Shown: positions 11,800-23,375, counted from the first letter of the stretch. The stretch is DNA of 64,000 bases from Channallabes apus (GCA_030522415.1 CM060115.1:10790491-10854490), one strand, 5' to 3'. Numbers and translations: made by a program. Notes: a model not told the origin generated them from the sequence alone.

Positions 11800-12489
11800 A
11801 TTCTGTATCCCCCACACGCCCCCCTTGACCATCACTAGGATATCCAATTCCATGTGCAATCCCAACTTTTATAATAGCATTTATAATAACCTCCACTCGT
11901 CTGGTGAAGCTTTCCACTAGATTTCAAACTGGACGGTAATCTGTTCCTTTGAGTCTAAGCGGGACCTACAGTATAGAAGGAAAAAAAACTGTAGGGTCAT
12001 ACTGTAACTCAACACTCAGTTTCCAAAGGGTGCCGATATTTCTGGAGCCGAGGCTTTCACAATGTTTTCTTTGAGCTGTTCTGTTTTTAAACTACTTAGT
12101 GTGTAAACACATCCCAGCATAGGGTCAAATATGAGTGTGTGTGTGTGTGTGTGTGCTGATAATGATAGAGGGATGGTGAGAGAGGAATAGAGTTAGTGAA
12201 TGAGACACAGAAAGCGACTGAGTGTACTGGGAAAACAGACAGGTGTCAGACTTGTCTCTCTGTGGACCACAGAGATAATTAGACGCAAACACTCAAGAGG
12301 GGCGCTGTGGATACATACACACACATGCTCACACACACGCACTCACACACACTTTCCCTGAGCTCCACCTGCCATCTAGTGGAGCAGAAAGGGGCCTGAT
12401 CATCAAATGTATGATTATCTTCTGCTGCCTGATTGAGTTTTTTTTCATTTAATTTTGTAAATTAACAATTATTCAGATTCATGCTCTAC
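11800..12489. other. right flank of the satellite, no gene
   Basis: Non-repetitive DNA after the array with a (GT)n run at 12137-12155 and AC-rich sequence at 12320-12350. Contains the candidate Tc1 right end near 12028. Nothing else recognised. Confidence 0.5.
12028..12055. mobile_element. possible right end of the Tc1-like element that hosts the satellite
   Basis: AAAGGGTGCCGATATTTCTG at about 12027-12046 is close to the inverse of the TCCAGAATTATTGGCACCCT found at the start of the array (8558-8577). This suggests the two terminal inverted repeats of one Tc1-type element. The left counterpart is at 8449-8470 (TCCAAAATTATTGGCACCCT). Identification rests on these ends only. Confidence 0.45.
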
Positions 12490-13308
12490 TGCGTTGAGAT
12501 CTGGTGACTGCGGAGGCGGTTTGAGACCAGTGAACTCATTGTCATGTTCAAGAAACCAGTTTGAGATGAATTTTAGCTTTGTGACATAATCGGTTATCCT
12601 GTGGTCATAAAGGGATGGAGATGGTCATCATCAATACTCAAGTAGGCTGCGGCATTTAAACCATGCTCAATAGGAACTAAGGGGCTCAAAGTTTGCAAAA
12701 CAAAAATGTCCTCAACATTATTACACCACCAGCAGCAGCTTGAAACATTTATACAAGGCAGGATGGAGCCATGCTTTCATCTTGTTTAGGCTGAATTCTG
12801 ACTTTCACATCCAGAAATCAAAACTCAACAGACCAGGCAACATTTTTCCAATCTCCTGTTGTCTAGTTTTGGTAAACCCATGCCTCAGAATTGTAGCCTC
12901 AGTTTCCTGTTCTTCTCCCCGTGTGTTCTTCCACTCCTGTAGAACATCTGCTTTAAGGCTGTGCACTCAGTTGTGTAACGAGATATTCAGAGTTAATCAG
13001 TTCAAAACTGCCTGGTCATTCTCCTCTGATCTCTGACATCAGCAAGCCATTTTCACCCAGAGAACTGACTCTCACTGGATATTTTCGCTTTTTCGCACCA
13101 TTCTCCATAAACCCTAGAGATGGTTGTGTGTGAAAATCCCAGTCGATCAGCAGTTTCGGAAATACACACGACAATCCATCTGGAACCAACCACCAAGCCA
13201 CGTTCAAAGTCACATAAATCAACTTGTTCTCCCATTCTGATGCTCGGTTTGAACTCGTCTTGACCAAGCCTAAATGCATCGAGTTGCTGCCATGTGATTG
13301 GCCGATTA
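12490..13308 (-). pseudogene. decayed Tc1-like transposase element
   Basis: Minus-strand reading begins at a 'GGCCAATCACATGGCAGCA'-like end near 13308 and includes a recognisable N-terminal helix-turn-helix part of a Tc1/mariner transposase at 13235-13053 (DFERGLVVGSRW, ISETADRLGFSHTTISRVYG). The rest is present only as nucleotide similarity with frameshifts and stops (CATGCTTTCATCTTG, GTTTCTTGAACATGACAATG on the inverse strand). It is non-functional. A SINE-like repeat directly abuts its right end. Confidence 0.75.
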
Positions 13309-13311
13309 CAT

Positions 13312-13500
13312 TTACATTACGGCATTTGCCAGAAGCCCTTATCCAAGAGCGACTAACACTTTTATCTCATTATATATCTGAGCAGTTGAGAGTTAAGGAC
13401 CTTCCTCAAGGGCCCAGCAGGGACAACTTGATGGTTGTGGGATTTGAACCTGAGACCTTCCGAACCGTAGTCCAATGCCTTAACCACTCTCCACTGAACT
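13312..13500 (-). repeat. second tRNA-like SINE family, minus orientation
   Basis: TTACATTACGGCATTTGCCA, GCCCTTATCCAAGAGCGACT, GAGCAGTTGAGAGTTAAGGA, GATTTGAACCTGAGACCTTC and GTCCAATGCCTTAACCACT form the inverse of a widespread teleost tRNA-like repeat. It directly abuts the dead Tc1 at 13308 and a truncated SINE of the other family at 13490. Confidence 0.75.
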
Positions 13501-13612
13501 GACGACGGAGAACATGCAAACTCCATGCACACAGAGACGGGAATCGAGCCTGGCCGGGAATCGAACCCGGACCCTGGAGGTGCAAGGCGACAGTGCTAAC
13601 CACTACACGCAA
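13490..13612 (-). mobile_element. SINE head fragment, minus orientation
   Basis: AACATGCAAACTCCATGCAC, then GAATCGAACCCGGACCCTGG and GCAAGGCGACAGTGCTAACC, the inverse of the SINE head. Only the 5' third is present. Confidence 0.75.
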
Positions 13613-13966
13613 AGAGTATCTATCAAACTGATATCATGAATGATATCGAAGGTGAGAAGAATGTCAATCATCAATCATCTGAAAAATGTTGTAGGAAGGC
13701 CAGGAACAACAATACACTCTACTGTACTCCTACACTTAATACAGTACAAAAATAATAATATGAAACAATAATCTCTGGTCAGTGATTATCTCCATACGGT
13801 CGGTTTGGACAAGCTGGTCAGAGGAGAACGTCCAGCCAGGTTTTAGGTTTGATCTCACAGGTCCAATAAGTCCAATAAGCATTCTTTACAAATATATTAA
13901 GACACAGAAATGCGTCTTAACAGCAACACACAAAACACTGAGAATTATGACATGGATACATTAAGA

Positions 13967-14152
13967 ACAGGTGGCAGCATCTGGGTTCGATTCCCGCCTG
14001 TGTGCGTGCAGTTTGCATGTCCTCCCTGTGCAAAGACTACAGTGTGTCCTCCTACAGTCCGAAGACATGTAGATTAGGATAACTGGGACTCAGGGCACAG
14101 ATCCAGGCCCCTGTGACCCTGTACACAGGATAAAGCGGTATAGACCATGAGA
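13967..14152 (+). mobile_element. internally deleted SINE copy
   Basis: CTGGGTTCGATTCCCGCCTG, GCAGTTTGCATGTCCTCCCT, AGTCCGAAGACATGTAGATT and AGGATAAAGCGGTATAGACC occur in family order, but the middle part is missing, so the copy is about half the normal length. Confidence 0.7.
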
Positions 14153-14749
14153 CAACGACATTAAGGAAAAACATTTGAGGCTACAGTCAACTTACATAGT
14201 TCACACTAACACCACCAGAGTGCGCTGTAAGACCAGTTCCAAAACAGACCCGTCAACACGGCATTACGTGATCAAATGTGTATCATTTTAAAAAGAGATT
14301 GCTTTCTGTAATATTTTTATATGCATAATAGAGAAATCCATTTTTCACTGAATCATTTTATTGTTTTCATCCTCTGAAACTGCACTTCAGAGACCACAGT
14401 CGTGGTTGTATTTGTGCCCGATTGATGCAGACACTGTGGGCGAAATGTTTTCCAGTATGTCTTTTATCTTCATTTCTCTGGCAGGCCTGGAGAGTATCCA
14501 AAAGAACATCTTTATTATAACACCATTATTTACAGATGAAAGCTTTAGATGGAGCTAGATTGAAAATCATTAAATAAATATAATTTACAACAGTGTGGCA
14601 ACGGAATATAGAAACGGCTAGACTGGTGTGTCTAATATATATAAACATTTGGCATCCTACAGTTAATCCGAAAAATATATATAATGTAGGCTGGACAGGA
14701 CACAAACACTCAGGGACATTTATACAGTGTAGAGGGGAAATAAGCATCT

Positions 14750-15071
14750 AGTCCCAGTCAAAAGTTTGGATTCTAGATCAAAACTGGATTTCTTTCAAAA
14801 CTATGAAATATCACACATGGCATTAGGTAATTAAGTAACAACAACCACAACAACAGTCAGGGTTTATTTTAACACATGAAGTTATGGAACGGTTCTTGCA
14901 AGAACCCATCAAGCACCATGATGAAACTGGCTCTCATGAAGACTTTCCCAGGAAAACTAGACCAAAACTTACCTCTGCTGCGGAGGAAAAGTTCACCAGC
15001 CTCAGAAATCCATAACCGAGTCAAGATTAAGTTTTCACTTCAAAGATCTGAGTTCGATTACCAGCTTGGGG
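14750..15071 (-). mobile_element. Tc1-derived MITE, copy 1
   Basis: CCAGTCAAAAGTTTGGATTC end, ATGAAATATCACACATGGCA, AACAACAACCACAACAACAG, CATCAAGCACCATGATGAAA and TTCACCAGCCTCAGAAATCC. These are remnants of the C-terminal transposase/terminal part of a Tc1 element. The right end is lost to a SINE fragment. Confidence 0.65.
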
Positions 15072-15218
15072 TCTGAGTGCATGGAGTTTGCATGTTCTCC
15101 TTATGCTTGGTGGGTTTCCTCCAGGGTACTCCGGGTTCCTTCCACAGTCCAAAGATACAGTATGCAGATTAGGCTAACATTCCCAAATTGCCTGTTAGTC
15201 TAACCTGCATGTCTTCAG
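15072..15218 (+). mobile_element. SINE body fragment
   Basis: AGTGCATGGAGTTTGCATGT, GCTTGGTGGGTTTCCTCCAG and CAGATTAGGCTAACATTCCC match the middle of the SINE. It lies at the right end of a Tc1-derived MITE, so the MITE may have been cut by this insertion. Confidence 0.65.
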
Positions 15219-16228
15219 ACTACCACAATAGCTCTAACCACAAGCCAGAACACTATTTCCATTTCTAGTTAGAATGCGCTAACTCTCTAACCTAGCTTGA
15301 TGTCAGTGATCTCACTACTATTGGTTATAACTCCATCTTATTGGTTAAATTTCTTTGGCTTTGTTACCACTTCGGAGGCAGAAAATGAAGAACATTCGTC
15401 TGACATTGCCACCAACAGACATTATTTTCGTTGCATCACTGGAATATTGGAAATATAATATAGTGTGCTGTAAATCCAATTAGATTTCATCATTATTTTT
15501 TGCCTCCTAAACTTGTGTCCTTGCCCAGAAAGTGAAAAAAAAGTAAACAATAGGTGCTTTTCCAAAAAAAAAGTTTTTTAGCTTTTTCGAAGCGCTCCCG
15601 AGACCTGAAAAACCAGCCGGAGGCATCGCTTTTTGAATGCACCCCCGTTCGCCCACCATGCAGCTGCTTCCTGTAGGATTACATGTAACACTGGCAGTTG
15701 ACATAAAACTTTGAGTGAAAGCAGATTTTGTGATTTAAAAAAAAAAGAAAAAAAAAACAGAATAATCAATTGTATTTTTTTTGTTGTTGTTTTGGTTTTG
15801 CTACATAATCAGCAAATTTCGCTCAGTAAATTTGATCCCACGTGCGTAGATATGCGTAGATATGGGCTTTGTGTGTCGTCTTCACGTGTCTTGTGGTCAT
15901 TGACGAAACAGGAGCCAGTGGAGCTGAGCACATTCACGCCTGCCAGTCGTGAGTCAGAGCTGTTTTTTGGAAAGAAAAAAAAAACAAAAAAAAAACAGAG
16001 GGTTGAACCTTCACGCGTAAACATTTAGTGCTCTCGCCTCCCTCTTGTGGGAAGTGTTTTCGAGCTGAAGGCGAACACGAGCGTCACGATTCCCTGCAGC
16101 ATTCACTTTCACTCTTTCAGCAGAGGTGCAAATTAGAGCGTAATGAGGCGGGATGAAGGAGGATTAGACTGACAATGTGTTGGAGGTACCAGTCCATTAC
16201 CTGTCAATAAATAAATAATAAATATAAT

Positions 16229-16246
16229 GGGGGGGGGGGGGGGGGG
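16229..16246. repeat. 18-bp G homopolymer
   Basis: Eighteen consecutive G after an AATAA-rich tract; potential G-quadruplex and a likely sequencing-length error site. Confidence 0.9.
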
Positions 16247-16282
16247 ACAGATGCATTTCATGTAATCATTTTAAATTTAGGC

Positions 16283-16532
16283 GGTTGCTGAGTGGTTAGC
16301 ACGGTTAGTCGGTTCGATTTCCACCTCGGTCAGTGTGCATGGAGTTTGCATGTTCTCCTCGTGCTTGGTGGTTTTCCTCCCACAGTCCAAAGACATGCAG
16401 ATTAGGCTAATTGGTGTTCCCAAATTGCCTGTAGTATAAGCTCCAACCTAACCCTATAACCCTATAACCCTAACCCACCATGACCGTATGCGGAGGATAA
16501 AGCGGTATAGACGATGAGTGAGTGAGTGAGCA
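16283..16532 (+). mobile_element. SINE copy with internal deletion
   Basis: TGAGTGGTTAGCACGGTTAG head, TCGGTTCGATTTCCACCTCG box B, GCATGGAGTTTGCATGTTCT body and GATAAAGCGGTATAGACGAT end. The stretch with CCCTGCGATGG is replaced by repeated AACCCTA-like sequence. Confidence 0.8.
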
Positions 16533-19117
16533 ATGCTAGCACTGTATCCTTTCATCACACTGTTCGTCATAAGTTAACATAGCAACCTAATACTATCATT
16601 TGCACATTTGATGCTACTTTCATGTTTGTTCATGTTCTTGTTTTGGTTTGTTTACATCATTCATGCAAATATGAAAAAAGCAAAACGCTCCAGGGAAAAC
16701 AATGTAATAACAAAACTACTCTCACCAGGCCTAGCGAAAATCGTCTAACTAGCTCCCCCTCTGGATCGAATTTATCATCGCTAATGCAGGGTGTTGTAGC
16801 GTCTCAGTTCGAAGACGTGACTTGCCCTTGCTGTAGATTTGGAGGCTGAAAATTCAATTTGAGAATTTGGTTTGCAAATGTAGCCGGAGGTAATGTACTG
16901 GAGGATGTCCTCAAAATAGCCCAAGACAAGTTTTTCACTGGAAATGTTTGTTTTTCTTGCTTGCCGGATTAACTTGTGTTCTTCATAAAAGGTTAGCAAA
17001 AAAAAAAAGGGAAGCTTGATGTCACTAGGTGAAAAGCCGTGACATCTAAAGATTGTTTTTTATCAGGTCTTTACCAAAATGGCGTCTTTGCAGGATCTTC
17101 CCAGAGGATTCCATGTGGAGATGTTGGAGGTGATGTAAAGGTGTAACTCTAAAAGCACTAAAGTCGACCAGGGCACTTTCCTTACAAGAAAACACTCTGT
17201 TGAAGAATTCTCCGTAGAATCTTAAAGGGAGAAGATAAGAAGAAGAAGAAGAACTGTGCTGTGTACAGATTTTGGAAATAAAACTGCTTAGCAAGGGTTG
17301 AGAGTTGCCTAAAATATACCCTATCCCTGTTTGTGTAATCCGTAACATCCTTCCTCATTCAAGCGGCTTTGCCAGTGCTTGAGCAAAAGCCAAATGCCAT
17401 GATTGCATACAGACCATCCATGTAATACAAGTCTTTCTATTCAGCTGTGGCGGAACAGCAATGGAACCAATTAAAGTTCAAAGTCTGCACTCGAAGGTAG
17501 AGATACAGTCTGAAGTTGACTTGACAAGTGTATCCGGCGAGGTCGGACTCGTTCGGGGGTTGACCAAAACGGCAGCATTGAAGCAAACAGAGCTCTGTTG
17601 TGCTGCAAAGGAAAGCAGAAGAAAGCTCGCAGCTTCCGCCACCCAAATGAAGGACGTACTGTTGACTTGATTCCAAAAACAAGCAGGCATTGTGTTATTG
17701 ACCGAGGAATACTCTTGGTCCTTCCGTGACTCTGTTAGTAGAAAACATCCTCCTTTCTGCAGTTCAATCCCAGGACTTGCCATTTTCTAAGAAAAGCAGT
17801 ACTGAGGGTTAATCTGCAGTCACATGGTCAAAGAGTTTGTTTAATGTTTTGGCTGGTTTTCCTGCAGATAATTTAGGTTTAACTTCTATATAAATGAATC
17901 AGATCTTTTATTCTGCTTCTTTCTCATCAAGGCTTTGACGACTTTTTGATCTCCATCTGGGAAAACAGTTTTGCGCCAAAATACAGCATGACGAAATTAC
18001 AGCCTAGATCAGGACGGGTATTTCTGACGTAATGACTTGTTCCGGGTGTTCCCAGCTCCGACAGCTCCGAATGCTAACGTTGACACCTTTGCCGAGGCAA
18101 GTTTGCCGTCACAGATAAAAGTGCGAAAGAATGCTTTCCTTCGGGTGTCCGACTTGGTTGCCAGTGGGGTCACAAGTTTAAGTTTGAAACAGATCTGATG
18201 CGTGACGACTCTTTAGACAGCTGTCGTTGCTAAAAGCAGAAAGTAGATGTTTGCACAGGCTCATGTCAAAAGATTCGTGCCACATTAAACCTTTTATGAA
18301 GTGACTCGTATAAGCAGGGACTCTGTTACGTTTGAAGGAAACCAGACATACACTCGAGGCACTTCTCTACCATTTTTCTATTCTATTTTTTGATGAGCTG
18401 GAACTCAGAGAACTTCTTGGCCGAATGGCTTTTCGTACAGGAATGAAAAGAGATAAAACAGGAGCTCTATACTTCCAGCCACATGCGCACACGTGAAAAT
18501 TCAGACCGAGGCTTTTGGCAGAGCTACATGCTGGCACTCTTTGTGTTTGGATAAGATTTCGCGTTGCCATCAATTGTTGGCCGGTTCAGTTAATGTTCCG
18601 CTCACTCAACCGTGTTGATCTAACGCAGAATCCAAACTTGCAGCCGGGAACGACGTCCGCCTTTGCTAATGTAGTCAAATCTAAAACAAGGCTGACGACT
18701 CGCCGGCTACAAGAGTTCCTCACAGTCATCTTTATAAGCGTTAGAGTCTTACTTTGTAATAACATTTACAGAGGAGAGACCCATTTATCACAAAGAAAGC
18801 ACAAAGCATTCTATTGGGCAATTCTGCACCCTTTCCATTTCCTAAAGCTAGCAGTGCTTTGGTTACCAGCAAAACAAGCTTGTGCAAATGCCTGTATTTA
18901 GTTTTAGTGTTAGACCCAAAATTTTAATTAGAATTTCAAGAAGTTAAGGGAAATCTAATGATCTGAATTGTAAGTAACCTTGCAGTGAAAACATAATGCA
19001 GTACTTGTACTCGTACCGGTATATGATGCAACATTTAAAGAACAAGTTCTGAAAGAGTTTTAATGGATGCACAAGAACATGTCTATAGTTCACGTCTATA
19101 GTTGTCCTCTGTTTCTT
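16533..19117. other. 2.5-kb unexplained interval
   Basis: No SINE, Tc1 or hAT signature and few simple repeats, with base composition nearer balanced than the surroundings. Several short open frames overlap on both strands (for example 17461-17670 plus and 17783-17478 minus), none recognisable as a protein family or flanked by convincing splice sites. It might be a decayed large element or a non-coding transcript. Confidence 0.35.
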
Positions 19118-19245
19118 TTCCAATCTATCCATTTTCCTTACCGTATGTGCCTGTGGAGTCTCGGCAGCCTGGAGCCTCTCCCAGGGAACTTACAGTATGA
19201 TGCTTTCACACTCTGGGCCCAAGCACCAACCCCAAAGTATGGGAA
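19118..19245 (-). mobile_element. 3' fragment of the SINE, minus orientation
   Basis: ATCCATTTTCCTTACCGTAT, then CCTGGAGCCTCTCCCAGGGA, the inverse of the family end. The rest of the element is absent. Confidence 0.5.
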
Positions 19246-19489
19246 CAAGATGAACACTATGTATAACAACCAGGCTTGGATCGGCCTTCCATGCTTGAGT
19301 CCACTTGAAAAGGTGATCTCAGGCGCAGCATAGCATACTCAGGCACGACTCGAATCAAATACGCAACTAACCATACACTACCTCAGGACGGAAGTGAACC
19401 ACTGATAAGAACACATCATAAGTGCTGTCTGTTCTCTCCAATTTCATACTCTGACTCCCTTGACTCTATACCGTAAGTCTTGATCTTCA

Positions 19490-19690
19490 GAACTTCAAGT
19501 CAGAACCCAAGTCAGAACTTTATAGGCTTGAAGCCAAATCTTTAGGGCTCAAGACCAAGTCTTGATAGGATTGAAACCTATCAGGATCCTTGGCCAAGAC
19601 CAAGTCTTTAACGGTCCGAGACAAAGCCTTTAGGGGACAAGACCAAGTATTTATAGGGTTGAGACCAAGCCAGGACAAGAACGGGACAAC
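19490..19690. repeat. degenerate tandem repeat, period about 25-30 bp
   Basis: Repeated AAGACCAAGTCTTTA / GGGACAAGACCAAGTATTTA / AAGTCAGAACCCAAGTCAGA motifs at irregular spacing, five to seven units. No ORF of interest. Confidence 0.55.
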
Positions 19691-19917
19691 ACCAATGAGA
19701 GTTCCCACACTGGGGTAGGGGGAGGGGTGACACCCATTAACAGTAAGAATTTTAAGCTAGAAGTGAAGCAACTACTGTCATTGGGTGTGTTTGAAGCAGT
19801 GACTATCCAATCATGAGATCAAGGCTAATAAAAACAGACAATGCACAAGCAATTGAGTGATATTACTACAGTTGACCATGTGCATCAAGACTCTCATCTA
19901 TATCATTTTATCCTGTT

Positions 19918-20133
19918 TACAGGTTTGGATCTCGAGGCAGGGTACACCCACAAGGGGAGGGGCACACACTCAAACACTCATTCATGTCTAATCTTTGGAC
20001 TGTCGTGTCGTAGGAAACCCCTCAAGCACAGGGAAGAACATGCAAACTCCATGCAGACTGACCCGAGGTGGAAGTCGAACCCGGACCCTGGAGGTGCGAG
20101 GCAACAGTGCTAACCACTAAGCCACCGTGCTGA
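19918..20133 (-). mobile_element. SINE copy, minus orientation
   Basis: GGCAGGGTACACCCACAAGG, GAACATGCAAACTCCATGCA, GTCGAACCCGGACCCTGGAG and CAGTGCTAACCACTAAGCCA are the inverse of body, box B and head. Moderately diverged. Confidence 0.8.
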
Positions 20134-21869
20134 AATTAAAATCCAGAGTAAATTTCAAGCTAAGACTTAGGCCTTCAAAAAGCCATCTTCAAAAGGTCAA
20201 AGTTATTAGTGTATATATACAGAACCGTGCTGTATCAGCTGCATCTCCTCCATCACAGTGGCTCATATACAGTAGGTCGGCAGAGCAATAAGGTAAATGC
20301 TCACTCAGTGGCACACACAAACACATGACAGTAGACAGCGGTGTGTGTGATTCCATTCAGAGTGACAGCAAGCTTTATCCAGACAACCGCAGGCTGTTTC
20401 CCCAGCGGCCCTTCGTGAACAGAGCTGCGGTCAATAGAAGTGCGTTTGTCCTGCCAGATCTGCTCTGATCCTCTTTGATGGTGTCTCAGATCAGTCAGGT
20501 ACTGTAAAGGCCTGCCTTGCTTCCACCTGGCTGATAAAAATCAGTTTCATCGCATCTATTATTTATCATGACAGTTTTGCAAGCTCACAAGTACGTGCCA
20601 AGTGTTATTCAGCTAATTGCCTCGAGGTTAAGCCAGGTGGAGAGAGTGTATGTGTGTGTGTGTGTGTGTGTGCATCATTTCTCAGCGGTGTCATCACTGA
20701 GTGCTTAACAACATCAAAAATGCTGACACAAGAACTAAGAGTTCAGTGTTCTGTGTTGTAATGGCTGTTTTCTTTTTTCCCCTTGTTCATCTCTCTAGTC
20801 GGTAATGGCTTTTTACATCATAGCTTGATTTACATTTTTACGTCATTTTTTCCCCCAAATGATTATTCCAGAGGCTATCATATATACAGTACATATATAT
20901 ATATCTTCTGCACCCGAGGCAGCTGATATCTACCTTCTTGTCTTTAATAAATGAAATGCATGCTGCATGCTTCCTAGTTTATAATGCGTGTAGTCACAAG
21001 TTGACGAGACTCGTGTTCCAAGAGTGCATTCCAAAAAGAGAGGTGTGATTTCACATACGCAGGAATTAGTGGGTTCAAACGGGAACCCTGGTGGTTCTTC
21101 ATGCAGGTGAGAACGCAGCAATAACACTCAGGTGTGGAAGAAAAACAACCTGCACACAGCGAGAAGAGTCTGAGCGAGCTGGTCTCGGCCTGATTCCAAT
21201 TCGCAGATTTTGACAGCAAGGAGGAAGTGTTCCGAACCCGACTCGACCCGAGTGCAGGAAGAGAATCGAAACGTTGTGTACTTTTTTTTTTTTTTAGGAT
21301 ACGAGCAGCATGATTTGTAGAAATATTAGAACTGAGACACAAGGTTTAAACTGCCAAATGACTGATGTAGGTTTGAAGAAATGCTATTTGTTCCAGATAT
21401 ACTGTCTAGTGTTCTGTCTTTCCCAGATAATGTACTTCTGACCATTTCTAATGAATATTACGAGTACATTTTCTTTGTGAGCAATTAACCAAATATCGAG
21501 CAAAGCGAAACGTATGACGTTCGCGCTGGTTGACTCACCAGTCAGACTTTTAAAACTAATTGTAAGCAGACTAAATCACTGATTCAACTGACAGAAAAAA
21601 AAGTGTTAAGCTTCATTCAGTTTTTTTCCCCAAGTTTTAAAATGACTTCCACAGAATTCTACAAACAAGTTCAACAGGATCTAGACAACACGAATAAAAA
21701 ATAATAATAAATCGCTGCATCACTATACATGTTGAAATGAAACACATGCTAAAGTCAACAATGAATTCAGTTGGAATATGAATACTGAAAAACCGGTAGT
21801 GAAAGTGAAACGATCCTTACCTACTTTTTTTCCCCTCCTGTCCAAGATAAATTCATGATTTGAAGAGTA
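20134..21869. other. intergenic downstream of plcl2, no gene
   Basis: 20330-20640 lacks repeat signature and contains CAGGTACTGTAAAGGCCTGC, CTGATAAAAATCAGTTTCAT and TTATTCAGCTAATTGCCTCG, a possible conserved non-coding block. A (GT)n run lies at 20649-20672. 20700-21869 shows nothing identifiable. Confidence 0.35.
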
Positions 21870-21888
21870 ACACACAGAATGAATTGGT

Positions 21889-21909
21889 TTTTATTCAACA
21901 CGGTTTATT
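21889..21909 (-). terminator. two candidate polyadenylation signals for plcl2
   Basis: AATAAA on the minus strand at 21904-21909 and again at 21889-21894, the first canonical signals after the plcl2 stop. The spacing of 15 bp makes either able to direct cleavage around 21865-21885. Confidence 0.45.
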
Positions 21910-22415
21910 TCAGAGCTTTCAGGAATTCACGGGGGTTAAAACAAAACTGATATCTTGTTTTCAAAACTAACCCGCTTCCCCTACTTGTACAAATGGTTGA
22001 ACTACAATTAAAAAGACACCGACTTTTACAGCACTGAATTGTATCAAACAACATAATTTTTTTCCCCCTTGATGTTCCGGTATCGTGATGGAAACTGGCT
22101 TGGGAGTGGTTCACTGGGTCCGACAGTAGACCGGCACACTGAAAAGACCGATGAGACGAGACGAGACGAGGCGGGGGTGAACACCGGAGAAGGCGACGGA
22201 CTCGTGTGCCGTAGTCAGGCAGGCTTAGCTTAGGCAAAACACATGGAAAGGATTCTTTCCTTCTAGCAAATCAGTAAGCAAATTCTTTCCCAGAAACTCT
22301 AACTGTACCCGTGACAGTAACGGTGACTAGGAGTTTAGCCATATACCTCTAACACACATTTCCTCAGCTGGCTGTTGTCTGAAGGTAACGTGTGTTTCAT
22401 GGAATGACCTACGAG

Positions 22416-23375
22416 CAGTGTTGGGGGACGTTACTTTTCAAAGTAACTAATTACATTACAAAATTACTGTCTTTAAAAAGTAATCAGTTACATTACAGCG
22501 TTACTTTCTGATAAAAGTAAACCAGTTCAAGTACTTTTCCATTGCAGAAATTGTGATTCCTCATGCATGTTGTTTTAGTCAAGATCTTTATAATTATTCT
22601 ACCATCATCACTCAGCCCATAATCTGTTACCTACTAATACCCCTATCTCACCTACTAATACCCCTATCTCCCCTACTAATACCCCTATCTCCCCTACTAA
22701 TACCCCTATCTCACCTACTAATACCCCTATCTCCCCTACTAATACCCCTATCTCACCTACTAATACCCCTATCTCCCCTACTAATACCCCTATCTCACCT
22801 ACTAATACCCCTATCTCACCTACTAATACCCCTATCTCCCCTACTAATACCCCTATCTCCCCTACTAATACCCCTATCTCCCCTACTAATACCCCTATCT
22901 CACCTACTAATACCCCTATCTCACCTACTAATACCCCTATCTCACCTACTAATACCCCTATCTCACCTACTAATACCCCTATCTCACCTACTAATACCCC
23001 TATCTCACCTACGTGGTTTCGCGCGGTGGCCGTAAGTACGGTTCATCATGATTCACCGCGAGTTTTGGTGCTGTGATTAGGTTTCCATCTTTCCGCGCGT
23101 CGGTCCTCATATAGTCAAACCGCATAGGTGGGGGCGTGTTATCGGAGGCGGGGCTTGTAGGACGACTTTCACACACACTGATGGATTGGGAACGACTGCT
23201 GTCTGGCTCACGGATTACATAAATTGTCTGAATAACGGATTAAATTTGTGAACAAAAATAACTAAATAACTGAGTACGTAAATGGCGGACTTGACGCGTT
23301 AGATTACTCGCTACATAAAAAAAGTAATCCGAGTACTCTGACGCGTTACTTTGTAACGCCTTACACCCAACACTG
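22416..23375. mobile_element. hAT-like non-autonomous element, 960 bp, with 8-bp target duplications
   Basis: Terminal inverted repeats CAGTGTTGGG at 22416 and CCCAACACTG ending at 23375; subterminal AAAGTAACTAATTACATTA-like blocks mirrored by TAACGCGTTACTTTGTAACG at the other end. The target duplication CCTACGAG is perfect at 22408-22415 and 23376-23383; 8 bp is the hAT size. There is no transposase ORF. The interior holds an 18-unit minisatellite. It lies inside the predicted plcl2 3' UTR. Confidence 0.85.
22631..23008. repeat. 21-bp minisatellite, 18 copies, inside the hAT element
   Basis: Eighteen head-to-tail 21-bp units (CTACTAATACCCCTATCT plus CAC or CCC), 378 bp with essentially no variation except one A/C position. 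In the plus-strand reading frame each unit gives LLIPLS followed by H or P; the order of variants is HPPHPHPHHPPPHHHHHH. Because 21 is a multiple of 3 an open frame runs through the array (22553-23035), but nothing else suggests coding. Confidence 0.95.

Noticed and set aside
8765..11838. Many open frames with repeated KIIGTLEKNSVV / NYWHPRKKF
   Set aside because: They are translations of the 58-bp satellite in shifting frames. Unit lengths are not multiples of three and the A-run varies, which is not expected of a repeat protein.
22553..23035. 160-residue frame with LLIPLS(H/P) repeats
   Set aside because: Produced by a 21-bp minisatellite inside a non-autonomous transposon; no start context, no conserved flanks.
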